64,000 nt of DNA from an uncultured Allosphingosinicella sp. (GTDB lineage Bacteria > Pseudomonadota > Alphaproteobacteria > Sphingomonadales > Sphingomonadaceae): positions 17,547 to 81,546 of the forward strand of contig CAKTCN010000011.1 in the NCBI GenBank assembly GCA_934539295.1, in the 5' to 3' direction. Made by a program: the position numbers and the translations under genes. The notes beneath the pieces are model-generated. The model worked only from the letters and a program-made list of their open reading frames with translations. It had not been told where the DNA came from and did no database searches. Below, piece after piece: positions 38,201 through 46,712 of this stretch (its first letter is position 1; every line of letters starts with the position of its first letter).

Positions 38201-40378
38201 GCCCGCTACACCCGCTCGCTGAACGGCGTGAAGGCCGAATATGGTTCCGATCGCGTAAGCGCGCTGGCCTTTGCCGCCGATACGCCGACCCGCTTCCGCC
38301 GTGACGAGATCCAGGGCAACGGCCTGTCGGGTCCCTATGCGCTGGGCGCCCGCGAGATCATGGCGAACAGCGAGCGCATCCAGATCGAGGTGCGCGACCG
38401 CGAGCGTTCGGACCGCGTGGTCGATACGCGCCTGCTGACCCGCTACATCGATTACGAGATCGACTATGTGCAGGGCCTGATCCGCTTCAAGGAGCCGATC
38501 CTCAGCCGCACCAGCGATCTCGATCCGCAGTTCATCATCGCCACCTACGAAGTGGACGGCGTTGGCGAGCGTCAGCTGAATGCCGGTGCACGTGCCAGCT
38601 GGCGCAGCAAGGATCAGAAGCTGCAGGTTGCGGCGACGGCGATCCACGACAGCAATGACGGTGGCAAGACCCTGCTCGGCGGTGCCGACGTGCGTTACCG
38701 TCCCGACCAGCGCACCGAGATCCGCGCCGAAGTGGCGGTCAGCGATGCCCGTCCGGAGGCGACCGGTGAAGGCGAGGGCGGCACCGCCACCGCATGGCTG
38801 GTCGAGGCCGAGCATCATGGCGAGAAGTTCGACGCGCTTGCTTATGTCCGCCAGCAGGACGGGGGCTTCGGCGCGGGCCAGATCAGCGGCGCGAATGCCG
38901 GCACGCGCAAGATCGGCATCGACGGCCGCGTCGGCATCACCGATGCCCTGCAGTTCACCGGCAGCGCCTGGCACGAGACCGGCCTCGGCTCCGACCTGCG
39001 CCGTATCGCTGCGCGCGGACTGCTGGAATATCGCTCCGCTGACTGGGGCGGCCGTGCAGGCTTCACCTTCGCCCAGGATCGCCTGGCCGATGGCCGCCAG
39101 CTCGATTCCACGATCCTGCAGCTCGGCGCCAACCGTCGCTTCTTCGACAACAAGCTGGAGCTCGACGCACAGACCGAGATCCCGTTGTCGGGCAACAATG
39201 ACAGCGTCGACTTCCCGGCGCGTCACCGCCTCGCCGCACGTTACTCGCTGACCCAGGGCGTGCAGCTGATCGGCAATTACGAGATCGCCGATGGTCGCAA
39301 CATCGATGCGCGCACGGCCAAGCTAGGCTTCGAAGTGCAGCCCTGGACGGGTGCCAAGGTCATGGCGATGGGCAATGTCCAGCAGATTGCCGAATATGGC
39401 GCACGCAGTTTTGCCGCCTTCGGTCTGTCCCAGTCGCTGGTGCTCGACGAACATTGGTCGATCGATGCCACGGTGGACTCGAACCGTTCGCTTGGCGGCA
39501 TCGATCCCTCGCTCGTCGTCAACCCGGATCACCCCGTATCGGCCGGCGGTCAGCTGAGCGACGGTGTCATCACCGAGGATTTCACGGCCCTCACTGCCGG
39601 CGCGACCTATCGTTCGGACCTGTGGAGCGTCTCCAGCCGCGCCGAGTATCGGATGAGCGAGCTTGGCGACCGCTACGGCGCCACGGTCGGCGCCATCCGC
39701 CAGATCGGTGAAGGCCAGGCGATCGGCGGCGCGGCCAGCTACCTGGTTGCGAAGGACGAGAAGGGCGCCAGCACCCGCACCGCGGACGTCCAATTCTCCT
39801 GGGCGCACCGTCCGGCCGGCAGCCGCATCGCCTTCCTCGACAAGGTCGAGGTCCGCGCGGAGAAGCTGGAGAATGGCGTCCTCGGCCAGACCGGTCCGAT
39901 CGGCCTGCCTTCGCTGATCAATGGCGATGCGTCCTCGCTCCGCGTGATCAACAGCCTGTCGCTCAACTGGTCCCCGCTGAGCGGTGGCCGCGACGACGAC
40001 CAGTATCTGGAGCGTTCCGAATTCTCGCTCTTCTGGGGTTCGCGCTATGCGTCGGAGAAGATCGGCGATGCCGACATCAAGGGCTGGAGCAATGTGGTGG
40101 GTCTCGACGGACGCATCGGCCTTGGCGAGCGTTTCGATATCGGCGGTGCCTTCACCATCCGCCAGGGTCTCGGCAGTCGATCCTTCGCCTATTCGGGCGG
40201 TCCCAGCATCGGCATCTCGCCGGTGAAGAACAGCTGGATCTCGCTCGGCTGGAACATCGTCGGCTTCGAGGATCGCGACTTCGAAGAATCGCGCTACACC
40301 CGCTCGGGTCCCTACGCCACGCTGCGCTTCAAGTTCGACCAGAACACGCTGCAGGGTCTGGGCCTCGGGCGCCGCTAA
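35294..40378 (+). CDS. Giant outer-membrane DUF11-like protein, 1694 aa
   Basis: A signal peptide (to about residue 31) is followed by TPVISNTATASW, the motif shared with two upstream neighbours. Next come a region around residues 210-330 with a carboxypeptidase-regulatory/SdrD-B-like segment (GDYRFPLMPPGRYRLVVEP) and a DUF11 unit (about 363-475). A second regulatory-like unit with TDMDGRYHFEGVVPGTHVVQ lies near 535, and an Ig/invasin-like unit (VADGVTRPVIAVRLTDRHG) near 735. From about 850 the sequence alternates in the manner of a large beta-barrel, with YIDYEIDYVQGLIRFKEPI and many Tyr/Arg strands to the end. I infer an outer-membrane anchor or exporter for the three smaller proteins. ATG 35297 is also possible. 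Confidence 0.75.
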   Translation: MMTRFTHLLGAIFCVLMMALSLVAPYTRARAQEATPVISNTATASWLADGRQASVASNRVDIRLDGVTAQKPQLDIFRLTRNGATQSLAGASCTTSNGTSLPFSFEGVWGYVPVGAVPLQPATEIKAGEPLIFGVTHQASNRNPTRLDTKEIVFTNAAGDEEVVTMIETGVNTGYFMGALMTRATPPSPTKRDCVLSVLPGEPLRLGAAEGQGEPVFADGNVNMLIDPYGITFDSVTGESITGVKVSIVDAVTGQPAEVYGDDGVSRYPSTVYTGQTVVDSGGTVYTFPIGDYRFPLMPPGRYRLVVEPEEPYTFPSGIPAEELAHLDRPDGGKFAILPGSYGGVIELFDPAPVRVDIPLDKPGGALLLTKTASEIVGQAGDTISYQINVTNSDPLRPSGVITLTDLIPAQMRLREGTVRIDGQKIDVDAGPDGAKMTLVLPRLKRASTMKITYALEIRSDAREGDALNRVTAVDDLGNVSNVADALVRIERDSIADRMTIIGRVVEAACSIDPDKAPGIAGVRVMMEDGSYAVTDMDGRYHFEGVVPGTHVVQLDDSSLVGHELVDCAQSTRSAGRSFSRFVEGRGGSLKRVDFRAVKREGSVEAVVAKRPQVLDDAAAAGGGRDWLTETQPGVIDWLFPATNFNPRAPVTRVAISHLADQTVRLSVDGKPVDPLQFESVSKGPHGSVSLWRAVPINGRKSLLTAEVLNADGSVAKRLEREVYYSNTPVQAEFLRDKSVLVADGVTRPVIAVRLTDRHGKPIHHDVIGDFEVPAPYYPAVEVDAQQARQLAGLERAQPVWRVHGDEGIAYIELEPTTASGTVSIRFDFRDGEAQREQRLEAWLDPGDRPWTVVGLAQGTVGFNKLQGHLQDLKDEEKDTLTDGRLALYAKGKISGQWLMTLAYDSDKKEDETRFAGIIDPRAYYTVYADTSERRYDAASIRKLYLRLERRQFYALFGDFETGIDEPELARYTRSLNGVKAEYGSDRVSALAFAADTPTRFRRDEIQGNGLSGPYALGAREIMANSERIQIEVRDRERSDRVVDTRLLTRYIDYEIDYVQGLIRFKEPILSRTSDLDPQFIIATYEVDGVGERQLNAGARASWRSKDQKLQVAATAIHDSNDGGKTLLGGADVRYRPDQRTEIRAEVAVSDARPEATGEGEGGTATAWLVEAEHHGEKFDALAYVRQQDGGFGAGQISGANAGTRKIGIDGRVGITDALQFTGSAWHETGLGSDLRRIAARGLLEYRSADWGGRAGFTFAQDRLADGRQLDSTILQLGANRRFFDNKLELDAQTEIPLSGNNDSVDFPARHRLAARYSLTQGVQLIGNYEIADGRNIDARTAKLGFEVQPWTGAKVMAMGNVQQIAEYGARSFAAFGLSQSLVLDEHWSIDATVDSNRSLGGIDPSLVVNPDHPVSAGGQLSDGVITEDFTALTAGATYRSDLWSVSSRAEYRMSELGDRYGATVGAIRQIGEGQAIGGAASYLVAKDEKGASTRTADVQFSWAHRPAGSRIAFLDKVEVRAEKLENGVLGQTGPIGLPSLINGDASSLRVINSLSLNWSPLSGGRDDDQYLERSEFSLFWGSRYASEKIGDADIKGWSNVVGLDGRIGLGERFDIGGAFTIRQGLGSRSFAYSGGPSIGISPVKNSWISLGWNIVGFEDRDFEESRYTRSGPYATLRFKFDQNTLQGLGLGRR

Positions 40379-40534
40379 GCCCTATCGAAAGTTACGGCAT
40401 TTCTGGCCGATCGGCAGAGTGCGGCCGGCGCCGTGGTGCGTCACATGAGTGGGCAGCGGAGCGGGGGCTTCGTCCAGGGTCCCGCAGCAGGCCGATGGCC
40501 AGCGCGGGACCCGTCCATTTCGTCGAATGAGGAA

Positions 40535-40603
40535 AGTGCTCCTGCGAATGCAGGAGCCCATATTCCGGGCGCCCAGCCGGGCTCCTGTCTCCGCAGGAGC
40601 ACT
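40535..40603. repeat. Palindromic repeat, family 4
   Basis: AGTGCTCCTGCG (40535-40546) pairs exactly with CGCAGGAGCACT (40592-40603), with inner pairing CAGGAGCCC/GGGCTCCTG. It lies between the convergent ends of the giant protein gene and trpA and may also terminate both. Confidence 0.8.
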
Positions 40604-40609
40604 GCGCAC

Positions 40610-41416
40610 TTAGGAGCGCGTTGCGGCCTTCATTTCGGCGAGGAAAGCCAGCACGGGCGTCTTCCACTCGGCGCCACTATCCTGGATCAGCCGCACGATC
40701 GCCGAACCCGAAATCACGCCCGCGGCGCCGGATGCCAGCGCATCGCGCACATGGTCCGGGCGCGATATGCCGAAGCCGAGCACGGTCGGCGGCGCATCGA
40801 AGCCCTTGAGCGTATCCACCAGTTCGCCATGGTTGAACTCGGCCTCGGCAGACCCGGTAACGCCTGCGCGCGCGACGCAGTAGGTATAACCGCCGCCCAG
40901 CCGTGCGGCCTCCTCCAGCGTGTGCGAAGGCGTGTTCTGCGCGGCTATCAGCACGGGATCGACGCCGTGGCGGCGCGCCTCGGCGGCGAATGGCTTCGCT
41001 TCGAAGGACGGAACGTCGGCAACGAGCACACTGTCCACGCCCGCATCGGCGGCCGCCTGGTAGAAATGCCCGCGCCCACGCGCGACCACGATGTTGGCGT
41101 AAGTAAGGATGCCCACGGGCACCTCCGGGTGACGAGCGCGAAAGGCCTTCAGCAGCGCAAAGCAGTCGGCGGGCGTGACGCCCGCTGCCAGCGCTCGCTC
41201 TGCCGCCGCCTGGATGACGGGACCATCGGCCACCGGGTCTGAGAAGGGAATGCCGACCTCCAGCATGTCGGCGCCGCCCTCGACCAGCGCGTCCAGGATC
41301 GCGGCACTGGCGTCCAGGTCCGGATCGCCGAGCATGACGAATGCGCCGAACGCCCCTTCGTTTGCCTCGCGAAGGCGGGTGAACATATTTGCGTAGCGGG
41401 TCATGTTGCTGCTCAT
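40610..41416 (-). CDS. trpA: Tryptophan synthase alpha chain
   Basis: The 268-residue TIM-barrel protein has the catalytic Glu and Asp in [19 protein letters not shown] and the phosphate-binding [10 protein letters not shown] and GSAIVR. It cleaves indole-3-glycerol phosphate to indole. Its ATG overlaps the trpB stop by four bases (ATGA); an ATG 12 bases later (MTRYANMF) fits the family N-terminus equally well. It is the last gene of the trpDCFBA operon. Confidence 0.96.
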   Translation of the reverse strand: MSSNMTRYANMFTRLREANEGAFGAFVMLGDPDLDASAAILDALVEGGADMLEVGIPFSDPVADGPVIQAAAERALAAGVTPADCFALLKAFRARHPEVPVGILTYANIVVARGRGHFYQAAADAGVDSVLVADVPSFEAKPFAAEARRHGVDPVLIAAQNTPSHTLEEAARLGGGYTYCVARAGVTGSAEAEFNHGELVDTLKGFDAPPTVLGFGISRPDHVRDALASGAAGVISGSAIVRLIQDSGAEWKTPVLAFLAEMKAATRS

Positions 41417-42588
41417 GCCGATGGGTTCAGCAGGCCCTGTGCCTGCACCATGTCCTTGTCGCCGCGTCCCGAGAGGTTGACGAGCAGGATCGTGTCCGGC
41501 CCTGCCTCCTCCGCCATCTTGAGCGCATGGGCGAGGGCGTGGGCGGATTCAAACGCGCAGATGATGCCTTCGGACCGCGCGAGAAGAGCGAATGCGTCCA
41601 GCGCCTCCTGGTCCGTCGCGCCGACATAGGTGGCGCGGCCACTGTCCTTCAGATGCGCATGCTCGGGTCCCACGGCGGGATAATCGAGCCCGGCAGACAC
41701 CGACCAGCTTTCGGAAATCTGCCCATCGGCGTCCTGCAGCACATAGGTCTCGCATCCGTGAAGGATGCCGGGGCGACCGCGCAGGATGGTGGCGCCATGC
41801 TCGTTGCCGTCGAGCCCGCGTCCGGCCGCTTCCACGCCGATCAAACGCACGCCCTCGTCGCCCACGAAGTCGCTGAAGATGCCCATGGCGTTGGATCCGC
41901 CACCCACCGCCGCGATCACCGCGTCTGGCAGGCGGCCTTCTTCCTCTAGCATCTGTTCGCGCGCTTCCTTGCCGATCACGCGCTGATATTCGCGCACCAT
42001 CAAGGGGAAGGGGTGGGGACCGGCGACGGTGCCGAGCAGATAGTGCGTGTCGTCGAAGCTCGCCGTCCAGTCGCGCAGCGCCTCGTTCACCGCATCCTTG
42101 AGGCCGCGCCCGCCGCTCTCGACCGGGATCACCTCCGCGCCCATCAATTCCATGCGGAACACGTTCAGGCGCTGACGTTCCACGTCATGCGCCCCCATGT
42201 AGATGCGCGTCTCGAGGCCGAACAATGCACCGGCAAGCGCGGTCGCAACGCCATGCTGGCCCGCGCCGGTTTCCGCGATCAGGCGCGTCTTGCCCATCCG
42301 TTTGGCGAGCAGTCCCTGCGCCAGCACCTGGTTGGTCTTGTGCGCGCCGCCGTGGAGCAGGTCCTCGCGCTTCAGGTAAAGCCTGGCCTTGCCCGCCGCC
42401 AGGTTGCGACACCGGGTGAGCGGCGTCGGACGCCCGGCATATTTTGCGAGAAGCTCCGCCAGTTCGAACTGGAAGCCTTCATCCTCCTGCGCGGACAGGA
42501 AGGCAGACTCCAGTTGCTCCAGCGCAGGCATCAGGATTTCGGGCACGTAGGCGCCCCCATAGTCGCCGAAGCGGCCGCTCATCTTCAT
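41413..42588 (-). CDS. trpB: Tryptophan synthase beta chain
   Basis: The 391-residue PLP enzyme has the Schiff-base lysine in [26 protein letters not shown], and the PLP-phosphate loop GGGSNAMG. It condenses indole and serine to tryptophan. Its start overlaps the trpCF stop (ATGA). Confidence 0.97.
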   Translation of the reverse strand: MKMSGRFGDYGGAYVPEILMPALEQLESAFLSAQEDEGFQFELAELLAKYAGRPTPLTRCRNLAAGKARLYLKREDLLHGGAHKTNQVLAQGLLAKRMGKTRLIAETGAGQHGVATALAGALFGLETRIYMGAHDVERQRLNVFRMELMGAEVIPVESGGRGLKDAVNEALRDWTASFDDTHYLLGTVAGPHPFPLMVREYQRVIGKEAREQMLEEEGRLPDAVIAAVGGGSNAMGIFSDFVGDEGVRLIGVEAAGRGLDGNEHGATILRGRPGILHGCETYVLQDADGQISESWSVSAGLDYPAVGPEHAHLKDSGRATYVGATDQEALDAFALLARSEGIICAFESAHALAHALKMAEEAGPDTILLVNLSGRGDKDMVQAQGLLNPSA

Positions 42589-43991
42589 GCATCATCTCCC
42601 CGCACCTTGATGCGCAGATTGTCGAAAAGGGTGGAAAGCTTGTCCCGGCTCTTGATCCCGGGAATGTCCTCGACGCCGGAGGAGACGTCCAGCGCATAAG
42701 CGGCGATGGCCGCGGCCGCGCGCGCATTGTCGGGCCCAATCCCGCCGGCGACGATGGCTGAGGCGAGGTCGTCGCGGCCTTGAAGCAGGTGCCAGTCGAA
42801 CGCCGTTCCCGTTCCTCCGGACTGCCCTGCGACCTTGGTGTCGAACAAGGATCGGTCGCCGCCCTCGCGCCGTTCGATCCGGTCGCCGTCCACAGGCGTC
42901 GCCAGCCACAATTCCACGGATGCGGGCAGGGCGGTGCGAAGCTCCGAAACATAGGTCGCATCTTCCCGGCCATGAAGCTGGACGGCGGCAAGCGGCATCG
43001 CCTGCACCGCTGCCACGATGTCCACGGACGGCGCGTCGCGGAAGACGCCGACCGGCTTCAGGCCGATGGCGGCGGCATGCCTCGCCAACTGCGCGGCGCG
43101 TTCGGCGGACAGGTAGCGCGGGGTGTCCGGCACCATGATGAGCCCGGCATGGGTTGCACCCGCCTCGGCCGCGGCATCGACATCCTCTTTGCGCGTCATT
43201 CCGCAAATCTTCACGCGCCCGAAGGTGAGGGCGCGGGCAGCCTCACGTGGGTCCGGCGCCTTCATCAGCGCGCTCCCCACCAGGAAGGCATCGGCGATGG
43301 GCGCAAGCCGACGAACATCGTCGCGCGTCTTGATGCCGGATTCGGACACCAGCAGCCGATCCGCGGGAACCAGCGAGGCAAGCCGCTCCGTAACGGCGAG
43401 GTCGATGTGAAGCGTACGCAGGTCGCGATTGTTGATGCCGATGATCGGCGCACCGAGCGCGACGGCGCGGCGCACCTCCGTCTCATCATGCGCCTCTACC
43501 AGCACGTCCATGCCGAAGCGGCCGGCCTCCGCGATCATTGCCGCGGCAGCATCGTCGCCCAGCACCGACAGCATCACCAGGATGGCGTCCGCGCCGTAGC
43601 GGCGTGCCTCCGCCACCTGGCGCAGGTCGATCATGAAGTCCTTGCAAAGGATGGGCCCGTCGAACGCCGCTCGCACTGCAGCAAGATCCTCGAACGATCC
43701 TCCGAAATAGGGTGTGTCGGTCAACACGCTGATCGCGTCGGCTGCCCCGCGATACCCGCGTGCGACCTCCGCGGGGTCGGCAGCCTGCTTCAGCGTGCCT
43801 TCCGATGGCGAGACGCGCTTCACCTCCATGATGAAGCGCGCGCCAGCCTTCGCGAGCGCCGCCCTGAGACGGCGCTCCGTCCGGCCAACGCCTGCGCGCA
43901 GCGTCTCGATCGACGTGTCTGCGAACCGCGCCGCAATGTCCTCCCGCTTGCGGGCGACGATCTCGCCCAGGACGCCCACGGCCTCAACCAC
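42585..43991 (-). CDS. trpCF: Bifunctional TrpC/TrpF fusion
   Basis: Residues 1-258 are indole-3-glycerol-phosphate synthase ([43 protein letters not shown]). Residues from about 260 to 468 are phosphoribosylanthranilate isomerase, beginning [15 protein letters not shown] with the catalytic Cys, followed by VQLHGRED and a C-terminal [15 protein letters not shown]. It performs two consecutive steps of Trp synthesis. The order IGPS-PRAI is the one seen in the E. coli fusion. Start is GTG at 43991, overlapping the trpD end by 8 bases. Confidence 0.95.
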   Translation of the reverse strand: MVEAVGVLGEIVARKREDIAARFADTSIETLRAGVGRTERRLRAALAKAGARFIMEVKRVSPSEGTLKQAADPAEVARGYRGAADAISVLTDTPYFGGSFEDLAAVRAAFDGPILCKDFMIDLRQVAEARRYGADAILVMLSVLGDDAAAAMIAEAGRFGMDVLVEAHDETEVRRAVALGAPIIGINNRDLRTLHIDLAVTERLASLVPADRLLVSESGIKTRDDVRRLAPIADAFLVGSALMKAPDPREAARALTFGRVKICGMTRKEDVDAAAEAGATHAGLIMVPDTPRYLSAERAAQLARHAAAIGLKPVGVFRDAPSVDIVAAVQAMPLAAVQLHGREDATYVSELRTALPASVELWLATPVDGDRIERREGGDRSLFDTKVAGQSGGTGTAFDWHLLQGRDDLASAIVAGGIGPDNARAAAAIAAYALDVSSGVEDIPGIKSRDKLSTLFDNLRIKVRGDDA

Positions 43992-45006
43992 GGCTTGCCT
44001 CCACGAACAGCCTCAGCCGCCTTCCGGCCTGGCCCGATGCCAGCATTTCGGACGCGAGGGCAACGCCGTCCTTCAGGGTTCCGGCCAGCCGCGCCGTCAT
44101 CAGCAACGCGCCTGCGTTCAAGGCGACGATGGCCGCCTCGGCCTCGTTCCCCTTGCCGTCCAGCAAGGCTGCAAGCCGCGACGCATTCTCCTCAGGCGCG
44201 CCTCCGCCGATCGCCGAAAGAGGTGTTCGGACGAGCCCTGCTTCCTCAGGGCTCAGCACCATGTCCTGGAGGCAGCCATTGCTTACGCGCACGGCTTGCG
44301 TTTCCCCGTGCAGCGCCACTTCGTCCAGGCCCGCACCGTGGACCACCAGCGCTTCGGCCGTTCCCAGTGCCGCCAAAGTGGCCGCGACGGGCTGCAAGAG
44401 GGCCGGATCGGCCACGCCCAGCAACTGGACCGGAGGCGCGGCCGGATTGAGGCACGGCCCCAGCATGTTCATCATCGTCCGCACCTTGAGCGCCTTACGC
44501 GCGGCAGCCGCATGGCGCATCGCAGGATGATATGAAGGCGCGAACAGGAAACAGAAACCGCTCTGGTCCAGCACGCATCGCGATTGTGCCGGTTCGAGGT
44601 CGAGCCTGGCACCCAACTGCTCCAGCACATCGGCCGACCCGCAGCGCGACGTGACCGAGCGGTTGCCATGCTTGGCCACCGGCAGACCGGCGGCCGCAGC
44701 CACGAAGGCTGCGGCGGTTGACACGTTGATGGTGCCCGACCCGTCGCCGCCGGTGCCGCAGCTGTCGGCGAAGATGTAGTCGGGGCGGGGAAAGGCCGTG
44801 GCCGCTGCCCGCAGCGCCCGGGCCGCACCAGTCAGTTCGGCTGCCGTTTCACCCTTGATGCGGAGCGCGACGAGGGTTGCGCCGATCACCGGCGGCTCCA
44901 GCTCGCCTGCGACAAGGCGGGCAAAGAGCGCCTCGGCTTCCGCTTCGTCGATCGATCCGCCGGAAAAGAGGGTCTCGAGCGCGCTGGTCGTTTGTGGATC
45001 TGACAT
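43984..45006 (-). CDS. trpD: Anthranilate phosphoribosyltransferase
   Basis: The 340-residue protein has the PRPP/anthranilate-binding DSCGTGGDGSGTINVSTAAA, the segment KHGNRSVTSRCGSADVLEQL and NMLGPCLNPA. It makes phosphoribosyl-anthranilate. It is the first structural gene of a four-gene trp operon; trpE and trpG are elsewhere. Start ATG 45006 (MSDPQTTS) is preferred, with ATG codons 9 and 15 bases earlier as alternatives. A leader-peptide attenuator lies upstream. Confidence 0.95.
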   Translation of the reverse strand: MSDPQTTSALETLFSGGSIDEAEAEALFARLVAGELEPPVIGATLVALRIKGETAAELTGAARALRAAATAFPRPDYIFADSCGTGGDGSGTINVSTAAAFVAAAAGLPVAKHGNRSVTSRCGSADVLEQLGARLDLEPAQSRCVLDQSGFCFLFAPSYHPAMRHAAAARKALKVRTMMNMLGPCLNPAAPPVQLLGVADPALLQPVAATLAALGTAEALVVHGAGLDEVALHGETQAVRVSNGCLQDMVLSPEEAGLVRTPLSAIGGGAPEENASRLAALLDGKGNEAEAAIVALNAGALLMTARLAGTLKDGVALASEMLASGQAGRRLRLFVEASRG

Positions 45007-45042
45007 TGTCTGCATGGTCATGGATGAGAACCGCTGGATAAA

Positions 45043-45067
45043 GAAAAAGCCCGCCGGATCGGCGGGC
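45043..45067 (-). terminator. trp attenuator terminator
   Basis: On the minus strand GCCCGCCG, a three-base loop and CGGCGGGC (45067 to 45049) form an eight-base-pair stem followed by TTTTT. It lies between the leader peptide and trpD. A second stem GAAGCC/GGCTTC lies between the peptide stop and this hairpin and may take part in the alternative fold. Confidence 0.85.
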
Positions 45068-45106
45068 CTTGCTTGGGTAATCGGAAGCCTGTTCGAGGGG
45101 CTTCGT

Positions 45107-45184
45107 CTACCAGGTGCGCAGGTCGGCCGCCGGTTCATGCGAGAACCGCCACCAAAGCCAGACCGAGTTGCGAACATGCGTCAT
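45107..45184 (-). CDS. trpL: trp operon leader peptide, 25 aa with four Trp
   Basis: The minus-strand frame from ATG 45184 reads MTHVRNSVWLWWRFSHEPAA and then DLRTW before TAG. Trp codons are at positions 9, 11, 12 and 25, far above chance for a rare amino acid, with GGGAGG nine bases before the ATG. It is followed by a rho-independent hairpin and then trpD. This is the classical layout of ribosome-mediated transcription attenuation: stalling at the Trp codons when charged tRNA-Trp is scarce should prevent the terminator forming. Confidence 0.88.
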   Translation of the reverse strand: MTHVRNSVWLWWRFSHEPAADLRTW

Positions 45185-45316
45185 CTCTTCAAGCCTCCCG
45201 TAAAGCGGCCGCGGCGTCAAGCCTTTTCCTGTCGGCCGCGTTTACACTTTGGTAACCATGTTCGTTGGCGAATGGCGGAGATCAGCCGTTGGCATGTCTC
45301 TTGCTTTTACTTTGTC

Positions 45317-45586
45317 ATGTGGAAGAAAGTGGGGCGGTGGTTCGTCATCAAGACGCGTTTCGATGCGCTGTTCGTCATCTACGCGCTGGCACTCGGTGCG
45401 GTGGAACGCGGCAAGCATTATCTTGAACAATATCCGGGGATGTTCGGCTATGTGCTGTTCGCGGCGTGTACCGGCGCCGTGTTCATGGCCGGCGCCAAGA
45501 TCCTGGAGGTGACGCGTCCGGATCTTGTCCGGACGCCACGGCCCGGAGACCTGATCGCCTCCCCGGCCGAGCCGGTCAGTCGTTGA
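45317..45586 (+). CDS. Small conserved-looking membrane protein, 89 aa
   Basis: The protein MWKKVGRWFVIKTRFDALFV continues with a hydrophobic helix, a charged turn (RGKHYLEQYPG) and a second hydrophobic helix (MFGYVLFAACTGAVFMAGAK), then a short cytoplasmic Pro-rich tail. I do not recognise the family. It is divergent from trpL and converges with the FixJ-type gene; the 3' ends overlap by 11 bases. Longer in-frame readings back into the trp leader are not credible. Confidence 0.65.
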   Translation: MWKKVGRWFVIKTRFDALFVIYALALGAVERGKHYLEQYPGMFGYVLFAACTGAVFMAGAKILEVTRPDLVRTPRPGDLIASPAEPVSR

Positions 45587-46223
45587 GTTCGGCGTCGGCG
45601 ACGATCCGGCAGGCCTCGGCCAGGCTCTTGACGCCCAGCCGGGTCATCATGTGTGCGCGGTGCATCTCGGCCGTGCGCAGGCTGATGCCGAGCTGATAGG
45701 CGATAAGCTTGTTCGACAATCCTTCTGCAAGGCAGTTGAGCACCTCGCGCTCACGATCGGTCAGTGCCGCGATGCGCTTGCGCGCCTCGCGCCGCCTGTC
45801 GCCCGAATGGGTGCGCTTTCGCAGTTGCTCCTGACCGCGGGTCAGCGCCTGCAGAAGCAGATCCTCGTTGAACGGCTTTTCCAGAAAGTCGATCGCGCCC
45901 AGCTTCATCGACTGAACGGCCAGCGCGATCTCGCCATGGCCGGTCATGATCACGACCGGCCAGTCGATCTCGCGCCGCGATAGTTCCTTCAGCACCTCGA
46001 TCCCGTCTACCTCCGGCATGCGGATGTCGAGGAGGACGCAACCGGGCTGCAGCCCGTCGAGCGCGCCGATGAAATCCACGCCGCTATGGAATGGCACGGA
46101 TGGCATGCGCACCGTCTTGAGCAGGAAACCGATCGATCCGCGCACGTCATGGTCGTCGTCGATGATGTAGACGGGATTCACGGTCTCAGCCGGCGGTGCG
46201 GCCGTTTCGATCTGCTCAGCCAT
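45576..46223 (-). CDS. FixJ-family response regulator
   Basis: The 215-residue protein has a receiver domain (about 16-135) with IIDDDHDVR, phospho-acceptor D66 in CVLLDIRMPEVDG, VVIMTGHGEIALAVQSMKLG and the KPF lysine. A LuxR-type DNA-binding domain follows with LTDREREVLNCLAEGLSNK and LGISLRTAEMHRAHMMTRL. FixJ-like regulators act with FixL-type kinases; none is adjacent. The histidine kinase at 60219 has a FixL-like H-box and is a possible partner. Confidence 0.9.
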   Translation of the reverse strand: MAEQIETAAPPAETVNPVYIIDDDHDVRGSIGFLLKTVRMPSVPFHSGVDFIGALDGLQPGCVLLDIRMPEVDGIEVLKELSRREIDWPVVIMTGHGEIALAVQSMKLGAIDFLEKPFNEDLLLQALTRGQEQLRKRTHSGDRRREARKRIAALTDREREVLNCLAEGLSNKLIAYQLGISLRTAEMHRAHMMTRLGVKSLAEACRIVADAELND

Positions 46224-46406
46224 GGGTCGATGCTAGGCCGAACTCTACTGTGGTGGAACCCGCAAGCATACCTAACTGGGTTAAGAAGGGCGATTGGTGG
46301 ATTTCGCCAACCGCCTTGCTGAAGGTTGGTGATCCGGGCGAGCGCACCTTCATTTCCATCGATGCCTAGACGCTAGAAGTCGCGGAAATCCGCCTTTTAT
46401 TTCGGT

Positions 46407-46422
46407 TGGCACGGCTCTTGTT
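46407..46422 (+). promoter_or_regulatory. Sigma-54-type promoter upstream of the psp-like genes
   Basis: TGGCACG (46407-46413), GCTC, TTGTT (46418-46422) keeps the invariant GG and G ten bases apart, as in the -24/-12 consensus TGGCACG-N4-TTGC. It lies 54 bases upstream of the 51-residue ORF and in the same direction. Confidence 0.6.
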
Positions 46423-46476
46423 ACCTGTTGCGTGTCCACCGGATCAACCGGCGGAAACAGGTTCAGGAGATATCCC

Positions 46477-46632
46477 ATGTTCAAGTTCGATGCCTCTGAT
46501 CTTCAGCGCGTTACGGTTGCTACGCTGGGTGCGCTGCTTCTCACCGTCACCATGATCGGCTCCACCGTGGCACCGGCCCGCGCAGTCGAGATGGCTCCGC
46601 TGGCCGAAGTTCCCGCCCAGGTCCGTGCCTGA
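46477..46632 (+). CDS. Small exported or membrane protein, 51 aa, first of psp-like set
   Basis: MFKFDASDLQRVTVATLGAL is followed by a hydrophobic helix ending at a possible signal cleavage site APARAVE, leaving only about 14 mature residues (EMAPLAEVPAQVRA). AGGAGA lies six bases before the ATG. I do not recognise it. Its place between a sigma-54-type promoter and pspA suggests a role in the envelope-stress response. Confidence 0.65.
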   Translation: MFKFDASDLQRVTVATLGALLLTVTMIGSTVAPARAVEMAPLAEVPAQVRA

Positions 46633-46712
46633 GCCTGGTGCAGCGGCGGGAGGCACATGCCGAACCGCAAGCCTCCCGCCCGCTCCCCATCACCACAACA
46701 GGATTTTCGTTC

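Noticed and set aside
35357-39226. A 1289-codon open frame on the minus strand, antisense to the giant surface protein
   Set aside because: It is a by-product of high-GC third positions in the sense gene; the sequence is low in hydrophobic structure, has no signal or domain, and the sense frame has clear domains.
45049-45067. The GC-rich hairpin before trpD as a dispersed repeat
   Set aside because: It is followed by a T-run on the minus strand and sits right after a Trp-rich leader ORF, which fits an attenuator much better.
46253-46282. GGAAC followed by GGTT upstream of the psp set, resembling an EcfG promoter
   Set aside because: The spacer is about 19 bases and the -10 part is GGTT, so it does not fit GGAAC-N16/17-CGTT.
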